From assembly GCF_000250985.1 (NCBI RefSeq), contig NW_013524646.1, positions 655,913 to 719,912 of the forward strand: a stretch of DNA of 64,000 bases, read 5' to 3'. Made by a program: the position numbers and the translations under genes. The stretch is from Nematocida parisii ERTm1. Its lineage: Eukaryota > Microsporidia. Under the pieces are notes generated by a model. That model did not search any database, had not been told where the DNA came from, and saw nothing but the letters and a program-made list of their open reading frames with translations. Positions 56,045 to 64,000 of this stretch are shown piece after piece (position 1 is the first letter of the stretch; every line of letters starts with the position of its first letter).

Positions 56045-56691
56045 TAAAGAGGATTCTTAACTATTACAATTTCTGTGCGGCTGCTTGGTGGTATGAGGCC
56101 GTGTGCCACAATTCCGGGAACATTAAGAATGTCGGACAGAGTGGGGCTGTACATTACATCCAGTATTATATTGCCCAGGTATGTGGTGTATATGTTCTTG
56201 CCAGCATACCGTATACTATACGTACAGCTATGCAGGTCAAAGTGTTTTTTTATAAGTGAAAGGGATGGCTTTACAACTTCAACTGGAACGTAAAGGTTTG
56301 TAAAGTCATGAACACATTTACTGAGCGGTACTACAATTACTGAAAGCTCTGAAATATGCATAGCAATTCGTTCAAGAAAGATTGCTCCACCGTAACCTTT
56401 GATTATCCATCCACTTGAATCTACATAGTCTGCGCCATCAAAGTATAAATCTATTTTGTCCAAGCCTTGCATGCTGGCAGCAATTCTTTCATGAGAGGCA
56501 AGAGCTACTTCTGTTTCTGTGCTTGTAGCAGTAAATATTGTTTCTTTTCCTGATATGTTTGCATTGATACATTCATTCAATAATAGAAAGGCGGTTCTTC
56601 CACTCCCAATGCCTAGCACACTGCTCTGTATATTGATCTTCTTCGCATAAAATTCTACTATTTCTTTATAGGTGGTATACTCTTCACGCAT
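56041..56691 (-). CDS. RKI1: Ribose-5-phosphate isomerase A
   Basis: 216 aa, near the bacterial RpiA length (about 219). Motifs: LGIGSGRTA (phosphate loop), YFDGADYVD (DGADE region, both catalytic Asp kept, Glu changed to Tyr), IKGYGGAIFLERI (catalytic Lys and Glu kept), VPVEV and a C-terminal VPGIVAHGLI. It interconverts ribose-5-P and ribulose-5-P in the non-oxidative pentose phosphate pathway, supplying ribose for nucleotides. Overlaps the convergent membrane-protein gene by 4 bp. Confidence 0.93.
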   Translation of the reverse strand: MREEYTTYKEIVEFYAKKINIQSSVLGIGSGRTAFLLLNECINANISGKETIFTATSTETEVALASHERIAASMQGLDKIDLYFDGADYVDSSGWIIKGYGGAIFLERIAMHISELSVIVVPLSKCVHDFTNLYVPVEVVKPSLSLIKKHFDLHSCTYSIRYAGKNIYTTYLGNIILDVMYSPTLSDILNVPGIVAHGLIPPSSRTEIVIVKNPLY

Positions 56692-56960
56692 GCTTTGTTT
56701 TGTTTATGCTTACACAGAGTATTTTCAGGGTACCATATACACAGGCTGTTAGGAAGTGAGTATAACACATACATTATATGCCAATAATAGGCATGCACAT
56801 AAAATGCAGATGAGGATGGGCGTAGCTGAAAATAATAAGAAAAGAAAGAGTATTTATTAGAGTATTATAACAAAGAATTAAAGAGATGCTGAGGAAAAGA
56901 AAGTGCAGATTTAATATATGTTTTATTTAAATTTATAGGGGTAAAGAATATAAACTTTTT

Positions 56961-57677
56961 ATGGACAGAACAAGAGAATTCAGATCGCTTATAACAACTA
57001 CAAATATTATGCAGAACAGGGTGGCACGTCCAGCACACCCATCGATTACAATAATACAAGACATAAGCGCAGGTCTGGAAGAATTAGAAGGCGCAGTAGC
57101 ACAGAGAAGGAAGATAAGTCCAGATGAAATCAGTAACATTGAAAGGCTATTAGAATTTCTTTTTGAGCAGTTCACAGAAGAAAGCGGTGCAGAAGAAATA
57201 TCTAAGTCAGTAGAAATAGCGCTAAAACATAAACACACCGGGTTTGTGCTAAGGCTTCGGAGCATTCTAAAGAAGCACAAAGAAAATGAACAGAGGAAAA
57301 ATGCCGCTCTATACCAGGAAGAGCAGAGAAGAGCTCGACCGCAGATGCCAGGTATGCAGCAGGAAACAGGCTATGTGCAGAGAGAAATACAAAGAGAAGA
57401 GATGAGCAGTATTAGAAGAAGGGAGTTTGAGTCGCTAGAGCAGCACATAAACGAGCTAGGGCAGATGGTGACAGAAGTATCCATGCACATTTCACTACAG
57501 GGAGAAAAAGTAGACTTAATTGACGGATTATTTACCAAGGCGAAGTCTAATCTGCGAGGCGGGTCATATGAGCTTAGAGGGGCATTAGATAATGTGAACA
57601 AAAAAAGAAGAACAATTTTACTGGTATTTGGTGTGCTGTTTGGAATATTACTTATCAAATACCTTAGATGGATATAA
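56961..57677 (+). CDS. SED5: Qa-SNARE, syntaxin 5/Sed5 type
   Basis: 238 aa. The N-terminus MDRTREFRSLI matches the Sed5/syntaxin 5 N-peptide (DRTxEF) that binds the SM protein Sly1. An Habc-like helical region follows. The SNARE motif spans about 150-205 (RRREFESLEQHINELGQMVTEVSMHISLQGEKVDLID), with the zero-layer Gln in LQGE. Residues about 217-235 are the C-terminal anchor (TILLVFGVLFGILLIKYL). Acts in ER-Golgi and intra-Golgi fusion. It fits with the SRP receptor beta, Arf-like and coatomer genes of the window. Confidence 0.9.
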   Translation: MDRTREFRSLITTTNIMQNRVARPAHPSITIIQDISAGLEELEGAVAQRRKISPDEISNIERLLEFLFEQFTEESGAEEISKSVEIALKHKHTGFVLRLRSILKKHKENEQRKNAALYQEEQRRARPQMPGMQQETGYVQREIQREEMSSIRRREFESLEQHINELGQMVTEVSMHISLQGEKVDLIDGLFTKAKSNLRGGSYELRGALDNVNKKRRTILLVFGVLFGILLIKYLRWI

Positions 57678-57798
57678 AAATTAAACAGACAAATTAGTAA
57701 TAGACAGCTAAGAAACAGACTAGAATATTATAACTGGAAACCCCCGAACAATCAACTATTTATTAAATCCATACCACAAATGGAAATGTTTTACCTAT

Positions 57799-59013
57799 TT
57801 ATACGGTTGATCTGAATATATAGCACTGGTTGCCATGCGCAGTCACCATGCAGTCATCTTTTATAGAGATACAGGCAATTTTCTTGTCTTCTATAATTCT
57901 TGTAGCAGACTCAAGGTCGGTTTCCAGGAAAGTTCTGTTTAAGGAGGTTGTTTTAGTATCGATTTCAGCCAGAACAGTGTTAAAGGAGCCGGTGTATATC
58001 TTATCGCCAGAAACAGCCATTTTAAACTTAGAGAATATCTCATCGGAGTCATACAGATCGCTAATATTCTTGCGGACAAGCGGGTATATGTCATATTCCA
58101 TAAGGACATTTTTTGGATAACGAATGTCAGTCGTCACCACATACTGCAGGTCACGGCTAGCAATGATATTGTCAGAAACAAACTGAATATCAGCGACCGG
58201 CTGTACAACCTCGTTGTAGAAATCTGAGCGCTTGGGGGAATTCACAGTTAGAACACTTTCGCCACGAGAGCATTCTCGCAAGTCGTGCAAAAACATTGAC
58301 CCACCAGCTGTGCCGTATATGAACATGTTATTGGAGTTTTCTAGAAATCGAGCAGTGGTGATAACCTTAGACAGTTCTTCGTTTTTGGTTGGTTTTAGAT
58401 TAAGCGCAGTCCACGGGTCTCCTAGCTTTGCATTTAAAAAGGTAATAGTAAGCTCGTCTGACATAAGAATAGTTTCTCCTGTGTTAGAAACAGATAGACT
58501 ATGTATATTATAGATGTTTTCTGGAGAGTACTCTTTTTCTAGCTTGACTCGTGCCTTTCTCTTTGTTTCCCCAGAAAAGATCATCTTTATGCGATCTGAA
58601 GGAGACCGGGTTTCAATAGAAGAAGCCTCTTCCACGTTTTCACAGGAAAAAGAGGAGTCTGAGCAGCATTCTACAATGTGTGGCGGTGTTTCTGTTTTTA
58701 TATACGAGGAATATATATTCCAAAGCTTTATATTCTTCTGGTTTCCACTAAGCACTAGAATCTCCTTAGTTCCAGAGGGCACTAGGTTTATATTATCCAC
58801 AGACTCTGAAATTTCAGTGCTTCTTAGATAGTCAAAGCAGGAGGAGTGGCTTTTATATTCTATTCTCTTTTTAAGGCTTGGCCCTATTTTATATACCTCA
58901 ACAAAACCCTTATTTCTTCCCAGAACAAGGGTGTCATCCGAGATAACGCTGGACTTGTAGCAGTCCATTGGCGCGGCTGTAATGGTCTGTCTGCACTTCC
59001 AATTGGATAACAT
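57799..59013 (-). CDS. CDC55: PP2A regulatory B subunit (B55/Cdc55)
   Basis: 404 aa, against about 447-526. The segment YNIHSLSVSNTGETILMSDELTITFLNAKLGDPWTALNLKPTKNEELSKVITTARFLENSNNMFIYGTAGGSMFLHDLRE aligns along its length with B55 (YHINSISVN...ADDLRINLW...DIKPTNMEELTEVITA). DFYNEVVQPVADIQF and RYPKNVLMEYDIYPLVRKNISDLYDSDEIFSKFKMAVSGD also match. It is a seven-blade WD propeller that targets PP2A to mitotic substrates. Divergent from the next gene, 33 bp apart. Confidence 0.95.
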   Translation of the reverse strand: MLSNWKCRQTITAAPMDCYKSSVISDDTLVLGRNKGFVEVYKIGPSLKKRIEYKSHSSCFDYLRSTEISESVDNINLVPSGTKEILVLSGNQKNIKLWNIYSSYIKTETPPHIVECCSDSSFSCENVEEASSIETRSPSDRIKMIFSGETKRKARVKLEKEYSPENIYNIHSLSVSNTGETILMSDELTITFLNAKLGDPWTALNLKPTKNEELSKVITTARFLENSNNMFIYGTAGGSMFLHDLRECSRGESVLTVNSPKRSDFYNEVVQPVADIQFVSDNIIASRDLQYVVTTDIRYPKNVLMEYDIYPLVRKNISDLYDSDEIFSKFKMAVSGDKIYTGSFNTVLAEIDTKTTSLNRTFLETDLESATRIIEDKKIACISIKDDCMVTAHGNQCYIFRSTV

Positions 59014-59046
59014 ATAGTAAAATTATTTTGTGGGTTTCAAGTAAAT
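59014..59046. promoter_or_regulatory. 33-bp divergent spacer (Cdc55/unknown)
   Basis: All DNA between two start codons; contains AAAATTATTTT and little else. Confidence 0.45.
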
Positions 59047-59661
59047 ATGGAGTTTGTTGTGGAGAGCCTGTGGTATATTGACAACAAAATAGGAGAGGAT
59101 GTATACCAGGATGCATCAAACCGGGTTTATGTTATACCAAAGCATGCAGTTCCATACAGTACCATATTTGCGGAACTTGACACTTTTAACAAGTTCTGCA
59201 CGTATGCATATAAAAAGAGAGAAGATGCAGTGGGCGATGCAGGAATTCTTATGTCGCTGGCAAATATATGCATAAGAGCAAGGCTCCAAGGTGCATCGAT
59301 GAAAGAGCTTTTGCGGGGATATAAAGAGTCCAGAATTCTGGCAGAAGGAACGAGTACATCACAAATGCGGTCTATGCTTAAAAAGAGCCAGAGAAAGCAT
59401 GATTATATAAAAGAAAAAGACATAGACAATGTTTTCTTAGAATCAAACACATACATATCAAACTTAAAGCCATCGCAGTTCTATAAAATGGAGTGCAACC
59501 TAGCAAGGTATTTTATTTCAATGCGGCAGCCAGGTTTGGCATATAAATTTGCTAGAGAGGCACTGGAGATGGCAAGTAGAAGTGCATCATCAAATGGAAT
59601 AGAGGAATCAAAGAGACTTTTAGTAGAAATAGAAAAAAAAATAAGAAAGGATAGAAGCTAA
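59047..59661 (+). CDS. Helical 204-aa protein, unassigned
   Basis: Starts MEFVVESLWYIDNKIGEDVY. Mostly helical, with a basic middle (MLKKSQRKHDYIKEKD) and C-terminal helix pairs (YKMECNLARYFISMRQPGLAYKFAREALEMASR) resembling TPR or similar repeats. No signal peptide or membrane span. Coding is supported by length, start context and codon use like its neighbours. Function unknown. Confidence 0.82.
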   Translation: MEFVVESLWYIDNKIGEDVYQDASNRVYVIPKHAVPYSTIFAELDTFNKFCTYAYKKREDAVGDAGILMSLANICIRARLQGASMKELLRGYKESRILAEGTSTSQMRSMLKKSQRKHDYIKEKDIDNVFLESNTYISNLKPSQFYKMECNLARYFISMRQPGLAYKFAREALEMASRSASSNGIEESKRLLVEIEKKIRKDRS

Positions 59662-60132
59662 AGTAAATAAAGCGTATATCTATAGATTAAAGCAGAATGT
59701 AAAACAAGAATACATAATTATAATAGAATGTGGGTATGGCATTGCTTTGTAACACAGCACGCAATATGAGCAATAAATAAACTTTATATTTCAGATTATA
59801 TCAAAAATTTATTGTTCATTGGGTAATTGTAGAAGGAGCAGAAGTGCAAATAACTTCGCCAGGCAGGGATACACCACAAAGAAGGCATAAACAATATATT
59901 AGTAAATATATACGAGAAGTACACTTATTTTATACAAAATCAACAGCCATATGTGCATACTGTTAAACAATGGGCGTATGCTCAAAAATACCCATTAATA
60001 GTGATCAGTTAAATGTGTATATGGGCGGAGCAGCCGTATTTTCTAGCGTGTAAGTATAAGTATTGTTGCAGAGGAATAATCGAAGTGTATAAAAATTTAT
60101 AAATTTCATTCTTGCTGTGTAGAAAGTAAGTC
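59662..60132. other. Spacer, 471 bp
   Basis: Upstream of Gcn5. A TATAAAA word lies about 45 bp before the Gcn5 ATG. A weak GCATAC/GTATGC hairpin occurs mid-spacer. No gene seen. Confidence 0.6.
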
Positions 60133-61245
60133 ATGTTTGGACTACCAAAAGAAGCAGAGCAAAAAGTAGAAAGAAACCGATTTCTAATGGATATGGTAAA
60201 GAATGGAGCTCTAGAAATTGTGGTGGTATCTACAGAGGACAAAGACTATATGCCCTCCATGCACGTGCTCTTAGAGCTGCGTGCAATATTCCAAAAACAG
60301 CTGCCTAATATGCCAAAGGAATATGTTACTCGTCTTTTGTTTGACATGAAGCATCGGTCGATGGCAATGATTGACAAAAAAGAAAATAAAGTTGTTGGAG
60401 GAATTTGCTACAGGCTGTTCTATGATGAGTCTTTTGCAGAAATAGTTTTCTGTGCTGTAAACAGCGATTCACAGATCAAAGGGTATGGAGAGTTTATGAT
60501 GACAATGCTGAAAAAGACAGTTCTTTCCGATTTTAGAGAAATTGCACACAAGGCAAATGAGACATTTAATGGGCCGATATATCTGCTGACCTATGCTGAT
60601 AACTATGCAATAGGGTACTTTAAGAAGCAGGGATTCACAAAGGCTATTACGTTTATTAACTGGAAGGGGAGAATAAAGGATTATGAGGGAGGTACTCTAA
60701 TGCAGGGAAAGATTCTTCCAGAAATAACACAGAGCGATATGTACACAATGCTTCTATCCAGAAGAGAAAAGTTGCAGGAGATTGTAAAGCAGAAGTATCC
60801 AAATATGCAGATAGAGTATGAAATGCCTAGCGAGATTACTGATATAAAGGATATACCAGGGTTGGCTGCGGCAGGATTTACAAAGAAGATAGAAAGGTCA
60901 CTGGAGTGCAAGGGAAGTTTAAAAGAGCTTTTGCTATATCTGTGCTATGAGCTCCGAAAGCACAATACAGCATGGCCGTTCCTTGAGCCTGTTAACCTAA
61001 ATGATGTGCAGGACTACTGCACCGTTATAAAGCACCCAATGGACCTACAAACAATACAAAGCAAAATCGAGGCAGACCAGTATAAGTCATTTGATGAAAT
61101 GGACTCAGATGTTCAGCTAATAATAAGCAACTGCTATGCGTACAATCCGCCTGGGTCGCAGTATGCAAAGTGTGCGAAGTCACTAAACGACTTCTATCAA
61201 GACAAAGTGCAGTGGTGCAGAAAGGCTCTATCCCAGCGAAGATAG
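60133..61245 (+). CDS. GCN5: Gcn5 histone acetyltransferase
   Basis: 370 aa, against 439 in yeast. GNAT domain about 25-180: GGICYRLFYDESFAEIVFCAVNSDSQIKGYGEFMM, with catalytic Glu about 103 and the acetyl-CoA loop QIKGYG about 114-119, then YLLTYADNYAIGYFKKQGF. The bromodomain at about 260-365 has WPFLEPVNLNDVQDYCTVIKHPMDLQTIQSKI and SNCYAYNPPGSQYA with the acetyl-lysine-binding Asn. The N-terminal region of metazoan Gcn5 is absent, as in yeast. It acetylates histone H3 within SAGA. Confidence 0.97.
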   Translation: MFGLPKEAEQKVERNRFLMDMVKNGALEIVVVSTEDKDYMPSMHVLLELRAIFQKQLPNMPKEYVTRLLFDMKHRSMAMIDKKENKVVGGICYRLFYDESFAEIVFCAVNSDSQIKGYGEFMMTMLKKTVLSDFREIAHKANETFNGPIYLLTYADNYAIGYFKKQGFTKAITFINWKGRIKDYEGGTLMQGKILPEITQSDMYTMLLSRREKLQEIVKQKYPNMQIEYEMPSEITDIKDIPGLAAAGFTKKIERSLECKGSLKELLLYLCYELRKHNTAWPFLEPVNLNDVQDYCTVIKHPMDLQTIQSKIEADQYKSFDEMDSDVQLIISNCYAYNPPGSQYAKCAKSLNDFYQDKVQWCRKALSQRR

Positions 61246-61707
61246 AAAATATACATACGCAAGGCACATTAGATTGCGCAAACTCTTACTAAGCAGCCAG
61301 GCAATTTTCAGTTATTTGCAGATAGTGCTATTTACAATGAACAACAGATGCAAAGACTTATACAGAGCCGCACAAATATTTGTACATCCCAGCAGTTAGA
61401 GTCCTAATAAAAACTAGTTTAAATAGTTGAGTGCACCTAGATGCTTAGAAGAGCAGACTAATAAATATCATATATCTATTACTGAAAGATTTGTTATAGC
61501 AGGCTTAATACTAGTGAATTATCTTAGATGTAAAATGCCAAAGGCAAAAGATCCCGCATAGCAAAGGCACCTGGGCATATTATAATTTATAAGAGAAATT
61601 ACTATAAAAATAGAATTTCTTAATTATCCCCCATAAAAAATAGAATACCACAAAATTAGACCTTGGCACTGCTAGTGCCGAATATAATAGAAACAACTTT
61701 ATTATAC
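61246..61707. other. Convergent spacer, 462 bp
   Basis: Between the 3' ends of Gcn5 and the Dsn1-like gene. Holds the hairpin at 61665-61679 and several AATAAA-like words. No gene seen. Confidence 0.6.
61665..61679. repeat. Hairpin GGCACT-GCT-AGTGCC
   Basis: A 6-bp GC-rich perfect stem with a 3-base loop, 28 bp beyond the stop codon of the Dsn1-like gene on its downstream side. Possible 3'-end processing or transcription barrier. Confidence 0.6.
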
Positions 61708-63471
61708 TTATGACTTGCGGGATATTCTGCAAAGCACATGCAAGAGCGCATTTGTTCGAGGCTTATCAAGCGGGTGGGAGGCCTCAAGCAGGGAGCCGGA
61801 CACTTTCTTTGCATACTCCAGAGAAAGAAACATAAAATACCTAGTGGAGTTCAAAGAGCTGTGCATGACCTCTAGATTTCTTGAGATAATGCGCTTTATA
61901 TCAGAGGGTGTATTATCGATAAAGGTAGCATCAAATGACACAAGACCATTAAAACTCTGTCTGTGTAAAGACATACGGCGAGTATTTTCCTCAGAGAACA
62001 AAAGAGGGATACTTAGCGTATAAGAGTTTCGAACAGCATGGTATGCCTCCTGCCACTTCTGTATTTCACTGCTGTGCCTAGCAGTGGCTTCTTGCAGGGA
62101 GACCACCATATTCTTGGCATTCTCAACTATGTGGGAGTCTTCCTTTGGCTTCTTGTGCTCCGGCAGCAGTACCAGCTCATTTATTTTCCGCATATACATT
62201 GTGCATATTTTCTGTGTATTCTCTTCTGAAAGGCCGTCTATTTTTACATGCCCATTTGAGATGTACTTGGCAATCCATAGAAGTATCTGCTTTATTCTAG
62301 TCTTTGCAGGCTGTGATGCATTTGAGTGCCTGTAGAAGTCATCTGGTGATACCCCTCCTCCGTATATCTGGTCGTATCCAAACAAACTTTCCCTACGGGT
62401 TTGGAACACAGAGCACTTCTTCTTATCAAAGACATCCAGAGAAAGTCTTCGTATCTTAACAGGAGACATAAAATCACCAGGGCATATACTCATTCTTTTT
62501 CTAATTACACCAGAAGAGTGCTCACTCAAATTGTGCACACCCTCGCTTAACGGCTCTGTGCGAGCAGAGAGCACTGTCTCTTTAGAAGAATGCCCAGAAT
62601 TAATGGCCATATTGTGTGGTGTGTAGAGCGCTCTTTTATGGGTATCTAGCACAGATTTATGCACTGGCGTGTTCTGCATATTTGCTGCAGTGTCTATATC
62701 TATAGATCTAATGACAGAAGGTGTAATATTCATTTCATTAAGACCAGCCACGGTTCTTTTTTCTGCAGGACTGTGCTCTGTGCCTGGCTGGCCTATAGAA
62801 GCAGATTTCTCTGATACATTTTCTGGCATGTCCACAGGTGGCTCTTTCTCTCGCAGATCTAATACATCCTTGTCCTGGCTGGAAATACTTTGTAGCGGGC
62901 TTATTTCTACTGGCGCAGCAGTATTTCTACTCTTTCCTGCTCTTCCTTTAGCAGCAGAACTTCTGCCTTTTCTTCCTCCAGAAGATGCAGCCGAGATATT
63001 TACAAGAGGTTTCTCAGCAGGGAGTGCATCTTCAGAAGTGGCTTCTACGATAGGCCCAGCCTCATGCGATTCAACACCACTAGACTTGGTAGCAGGCGTT
63101 TTGCCTCTTTTGGGTTTAGGTTTTACTGGAACCGATGTACTAGAATCTACAGAAGGGGCGGCTGTTCTCTCTTTCTCGGGTTTATCTACCTCAAATGCGA
63201 ATATAAATTTCTTTTGGCCTGGTTTTATTTTGGGTGCGTCTTTTAATATTTTTCTTTTGGCTTCTGTGCTTCTTGGAGCAGAGGAAGAAATATTCTTCTT
63301 ATTTAGCGCTGGCTCTTCGTCATTGAATGTAAATGTAAATCCAATCTGTTTGGACTTGGCTTTACTTACCCCCTTTGGGGCTGCAGCGGTCTTGGCAGAA
63401 GTCCGTTTTTCCTTACGAGGAAGTGTGTCATTCTCTGTTGTAAATACAAATCCATTGTATCCCTTATTCAT
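61708..63471 (-). CDS. DSN1: Dsn1/Mis13-like kinetochore protein
   Basis: 587 aa. The N-terminal 340 residues are Lys/Ser/Pro/Ala-rich and disordered, with three short repeats about 40 residues apart (GFVFTTEND, GFTFTFNDE, KFIFAFEVD). The conserved part starts around 355: FQTRRESLFGYDQIYGGGVSPDDFYRHSNASQPAKTRIKQILLWIAKY, matching the Dsn1/Mis13 signature (RRxS...FYKHI...LPEPxRMRQLLxW). It ends in long helices. Dsn1 is part of the MIND/Mis12 complex linking centromeres to the Ndc80 complex. RRES is an Aurora-type site. Divergent from AspRS, 25 bp apart. Confidence 0.75.
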   Translation of the reverse strand: MNKGYNGFVFTTENDTLPRKEKRTSAKTAAAPKGVSKAKSKQIGFTFTFNDEEPALNKKNISSSAPRSTEAKRKILKDAPKIKPGQKKFIFAFEVDKPEKERTAAPSVDSSTSVPVKPKPKRGKTPATKSSGVESHEAGPIVEATSEDALPAEKPLVNISAASSGGRKGRSSAAKGRAGKSRNTAAPVEISPLQSISSQDKDVLDLREKEPPVDMPENVSEKSASIGQPGTEHSPAEKRTVAGLNEMNITPSVIRSIDIDTAANMQNTPVHKSVLDTHKRALYTPHNMAINSGHSSKETVLSARTEPLSEGVHNLSEHSSGVIRKRMSICPGDFMSPVKIRRLSLDVFDKKKCSVFQTRRESLFGYDQIYGGGVSPDDFYRHSNASQPAKTRIKQILLWIAKYISNGHVKIDGLSEENTQKICTMYMRKINELVLLPEHKKPKEDSHIVENAKNMVVSLQEATARHSSEIQKWQEAYHAVRNSYTLSIPLLFSEENTRRMSLHRQSFNGLVSFDATFIDNTPSDIKRIISRNLEVMHSSLNSTRYFMFLSLEYAKKVSGSLLEASHPLDKPRTNALLHVLCRISRKS

Positions 63472-63496
63472 TTCAAATTAAACAAAATTTTAGAAG
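63472..63496. promoter_or_regulatory. 25-bp divergent spacer (Dsn1/AspRS)
   Basis: All DNA between the start codons; contains AAATTAAACAAAATTTT. Confidence 0.45.
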
Positions 63497-64000
63497 ATGA
63501 AAGTAGAAGAAATGCAAGACTACGCTCAGAAAGAGATTAGAGAGATAAGTGTGATTTCTGCTGTAGAGGAGCCAATGGCCGCCTCATTATACGGATTTAT
63601 CAAGAATGTAAGGATGGCTGGAAAGAAGAAGGTTTTTATAGTGCTGAGGCAGGGACTGGACACAATACAGTGTGTAGGAAGCGTTGTTCCAGGAGAGAGC
63701 GAGAAGTACTCCCCCGAGTCATACGTGTGTGTGCAGGGCAAGATAGTCAATACAAAGACCCCTGTTCACTCATGCACAGTAAAGCATCTTGAGGTGCAGG
63801 TGGATGCGGTTTCAGTCCTCTCTGTTTCAAAGGATCTTCCATTCCAGCTGAAAGATCTTGACTGGCTGCACAGTGAGAGGGAAAAGGACCCGCAGCTGCC
63901 AGTTGTAAACCAGTCAAAGAGGCTGGATGCTAGATACATTGACCTACGATCCATGGAGACACAGAGTATATTCCGAGCATACTCCTCTATTCTTAGTCTA
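63497..64000 (+). CDS. DPS1: Aspartyl-tRNA synthetase, 5' part, runs off window
   Basis: The frame is open from ATG 63497 to the window end, 168 codons. Residues about 30-115 form the OB-fold anticodon-binding domain (LYGFIKNVRMAGKKKVFIVLRQGLDTIQCVG). Then QSKRLDARYIDLRSMETQSIFRAYSSI matches the class II motif-1 region of eukaryotic/archaeal AspRS (RLDNRVIDLRT...AVFRLQS). AsnRS is a less likely alternative. The N-terminal extension of yeast and human AspRS is absent. Charges tRNA-Asp in the cytosol. Confidence 0.88.
   Translation, partial: MKVEEMQDYAQKEIREISVISAVEEPMAASLYGFIKNVRMAGKKKVFIVLRQGLDTIQCVGSVVPGESEKYSPESYVCVQGKIVNTKTPVHSCTVKHLEVQVDAVSVLSVSKDLPFQLKDLDWLHSEREKDPQLPVVNQSKRLDARYIDLRSMETQSIFRAYSSILSL

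Noticed and set aside
38550-61707. Further tRNA genes in the long spacers
   Set aside because: Searched by eye for B-box words with a matching acceptor stem; only the Thr tRNA at 46988 folds.
62669-63481. 270-codon plus-strand frame
   Set aside because: Antisense to the Dsn1-like gene; the Ser/Ala/Leu-rich translation mirrors the Lys/Ser/Ala-rich coding strand.
1-64000. CRISPR arrays, rRNA genes, transposase or reverse-transcriptase genes, viral genes, telomere arrays
   Set aside because: Looked for and not seen. The DNA is eukaryotic nuclear in character and no mobile-element protein motif was found.

Overview
The window looks like nuclear DNA of a microsporidian, most likely a Nematocida-type species (lineage call inferred, not proven). 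All recognisable genes are eukaryotic: sliding clamp, dyskerin, Nog1, APC1, Nup155/170, TAF5, Gcn5, PP2A-B55, listerin, Pot1, a Pol III stalk pair. None shows an intron, and spacers between housekeeping genes are mostly tens of bases. Many proteins are clearly shorter than fungal or animal relatives: listerin about 1069 aa, APC1 998, Nup155-like 1027, TAF5 608, Rpa12 96, and a gamma-COP-like protein of 532 aa with no appendage. A trehalose phosphate phosphatase and several secreted or membrane proteins without known relatives also fit a spore-forming parasite.

Layout. 1-4 kb: the open end of a secreted Cys/Pro-rich protein gene, then a beta-propeller/alpha-solenoid protein. 4-10 kb: Nog1, SRP receptor beta, an Arf-like GTPase, an RFX transcription factor and an OB-fold-like protein. 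10-20.1 kb: a secreted Asn/Tyr-rich protein, divergent Swd2/Cbf5, PCNA, Pot1 and a 788-aa orphan with an N-terminal hydrophobic segment. 20.6-34.3 kb: trehalose enzyme, then a one-direction run of Rpc17, RIO1, an unknown gene, TyrRS, listerin, Dim1/Dib1 and APC1. 34.6-47.1 kb: Nup155/170, a protein kinase, Rpc25, a membrane protein, a gamma-COP-like protein, Pop1, a second PCNA-fold clamp, TAF5 and tRNA-Thr. 47.1-55.7 kb: a visibly AT-richer, gene-poor island with a TALE homeodomain gene, orphan membrane and acidic proteins and Rpa12. 55.7-64 kb: ribose-5-phosphate isomerase, a Sed5-type syntaxin, PP2A-B55, an orphan, Gcn5, a Dsn1-like kinetochore protein and the first third of AspRS.

Four conserved genes (TyrRS, a kinase, Pop1 and the second clamp) are each split by one apparent single-base frameshift. 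In three the shift maps to a short A or T run; in Pop1 an A run is one candidate. This pattern suggests consensus indels rather than four independent gene deaths, but reads are needed to decide.

Functional themes: ribosome and tRNA biogenesis (Nog1, Cbf5, RIO1, Pop1, two synthetases, listerin), transcription (Rpc17, Rpc25, Rpa12, TAF5, Swd2, Gcn5, RFX, homeodomain), chromosome maintenance (two clamps, Pot1, APC1, Dsn1), secretion (SRP receptor beta, Arf-like, gamma-COP-like, syntaxin 5) and carbon metabolism (trehalose, ribose-5-P). The most unusual material is the CxC-repeat secreted protein, the AT-rich island with its repeated 41-bp promoter-like element, and a dispersed TTCGGGTTA motif.
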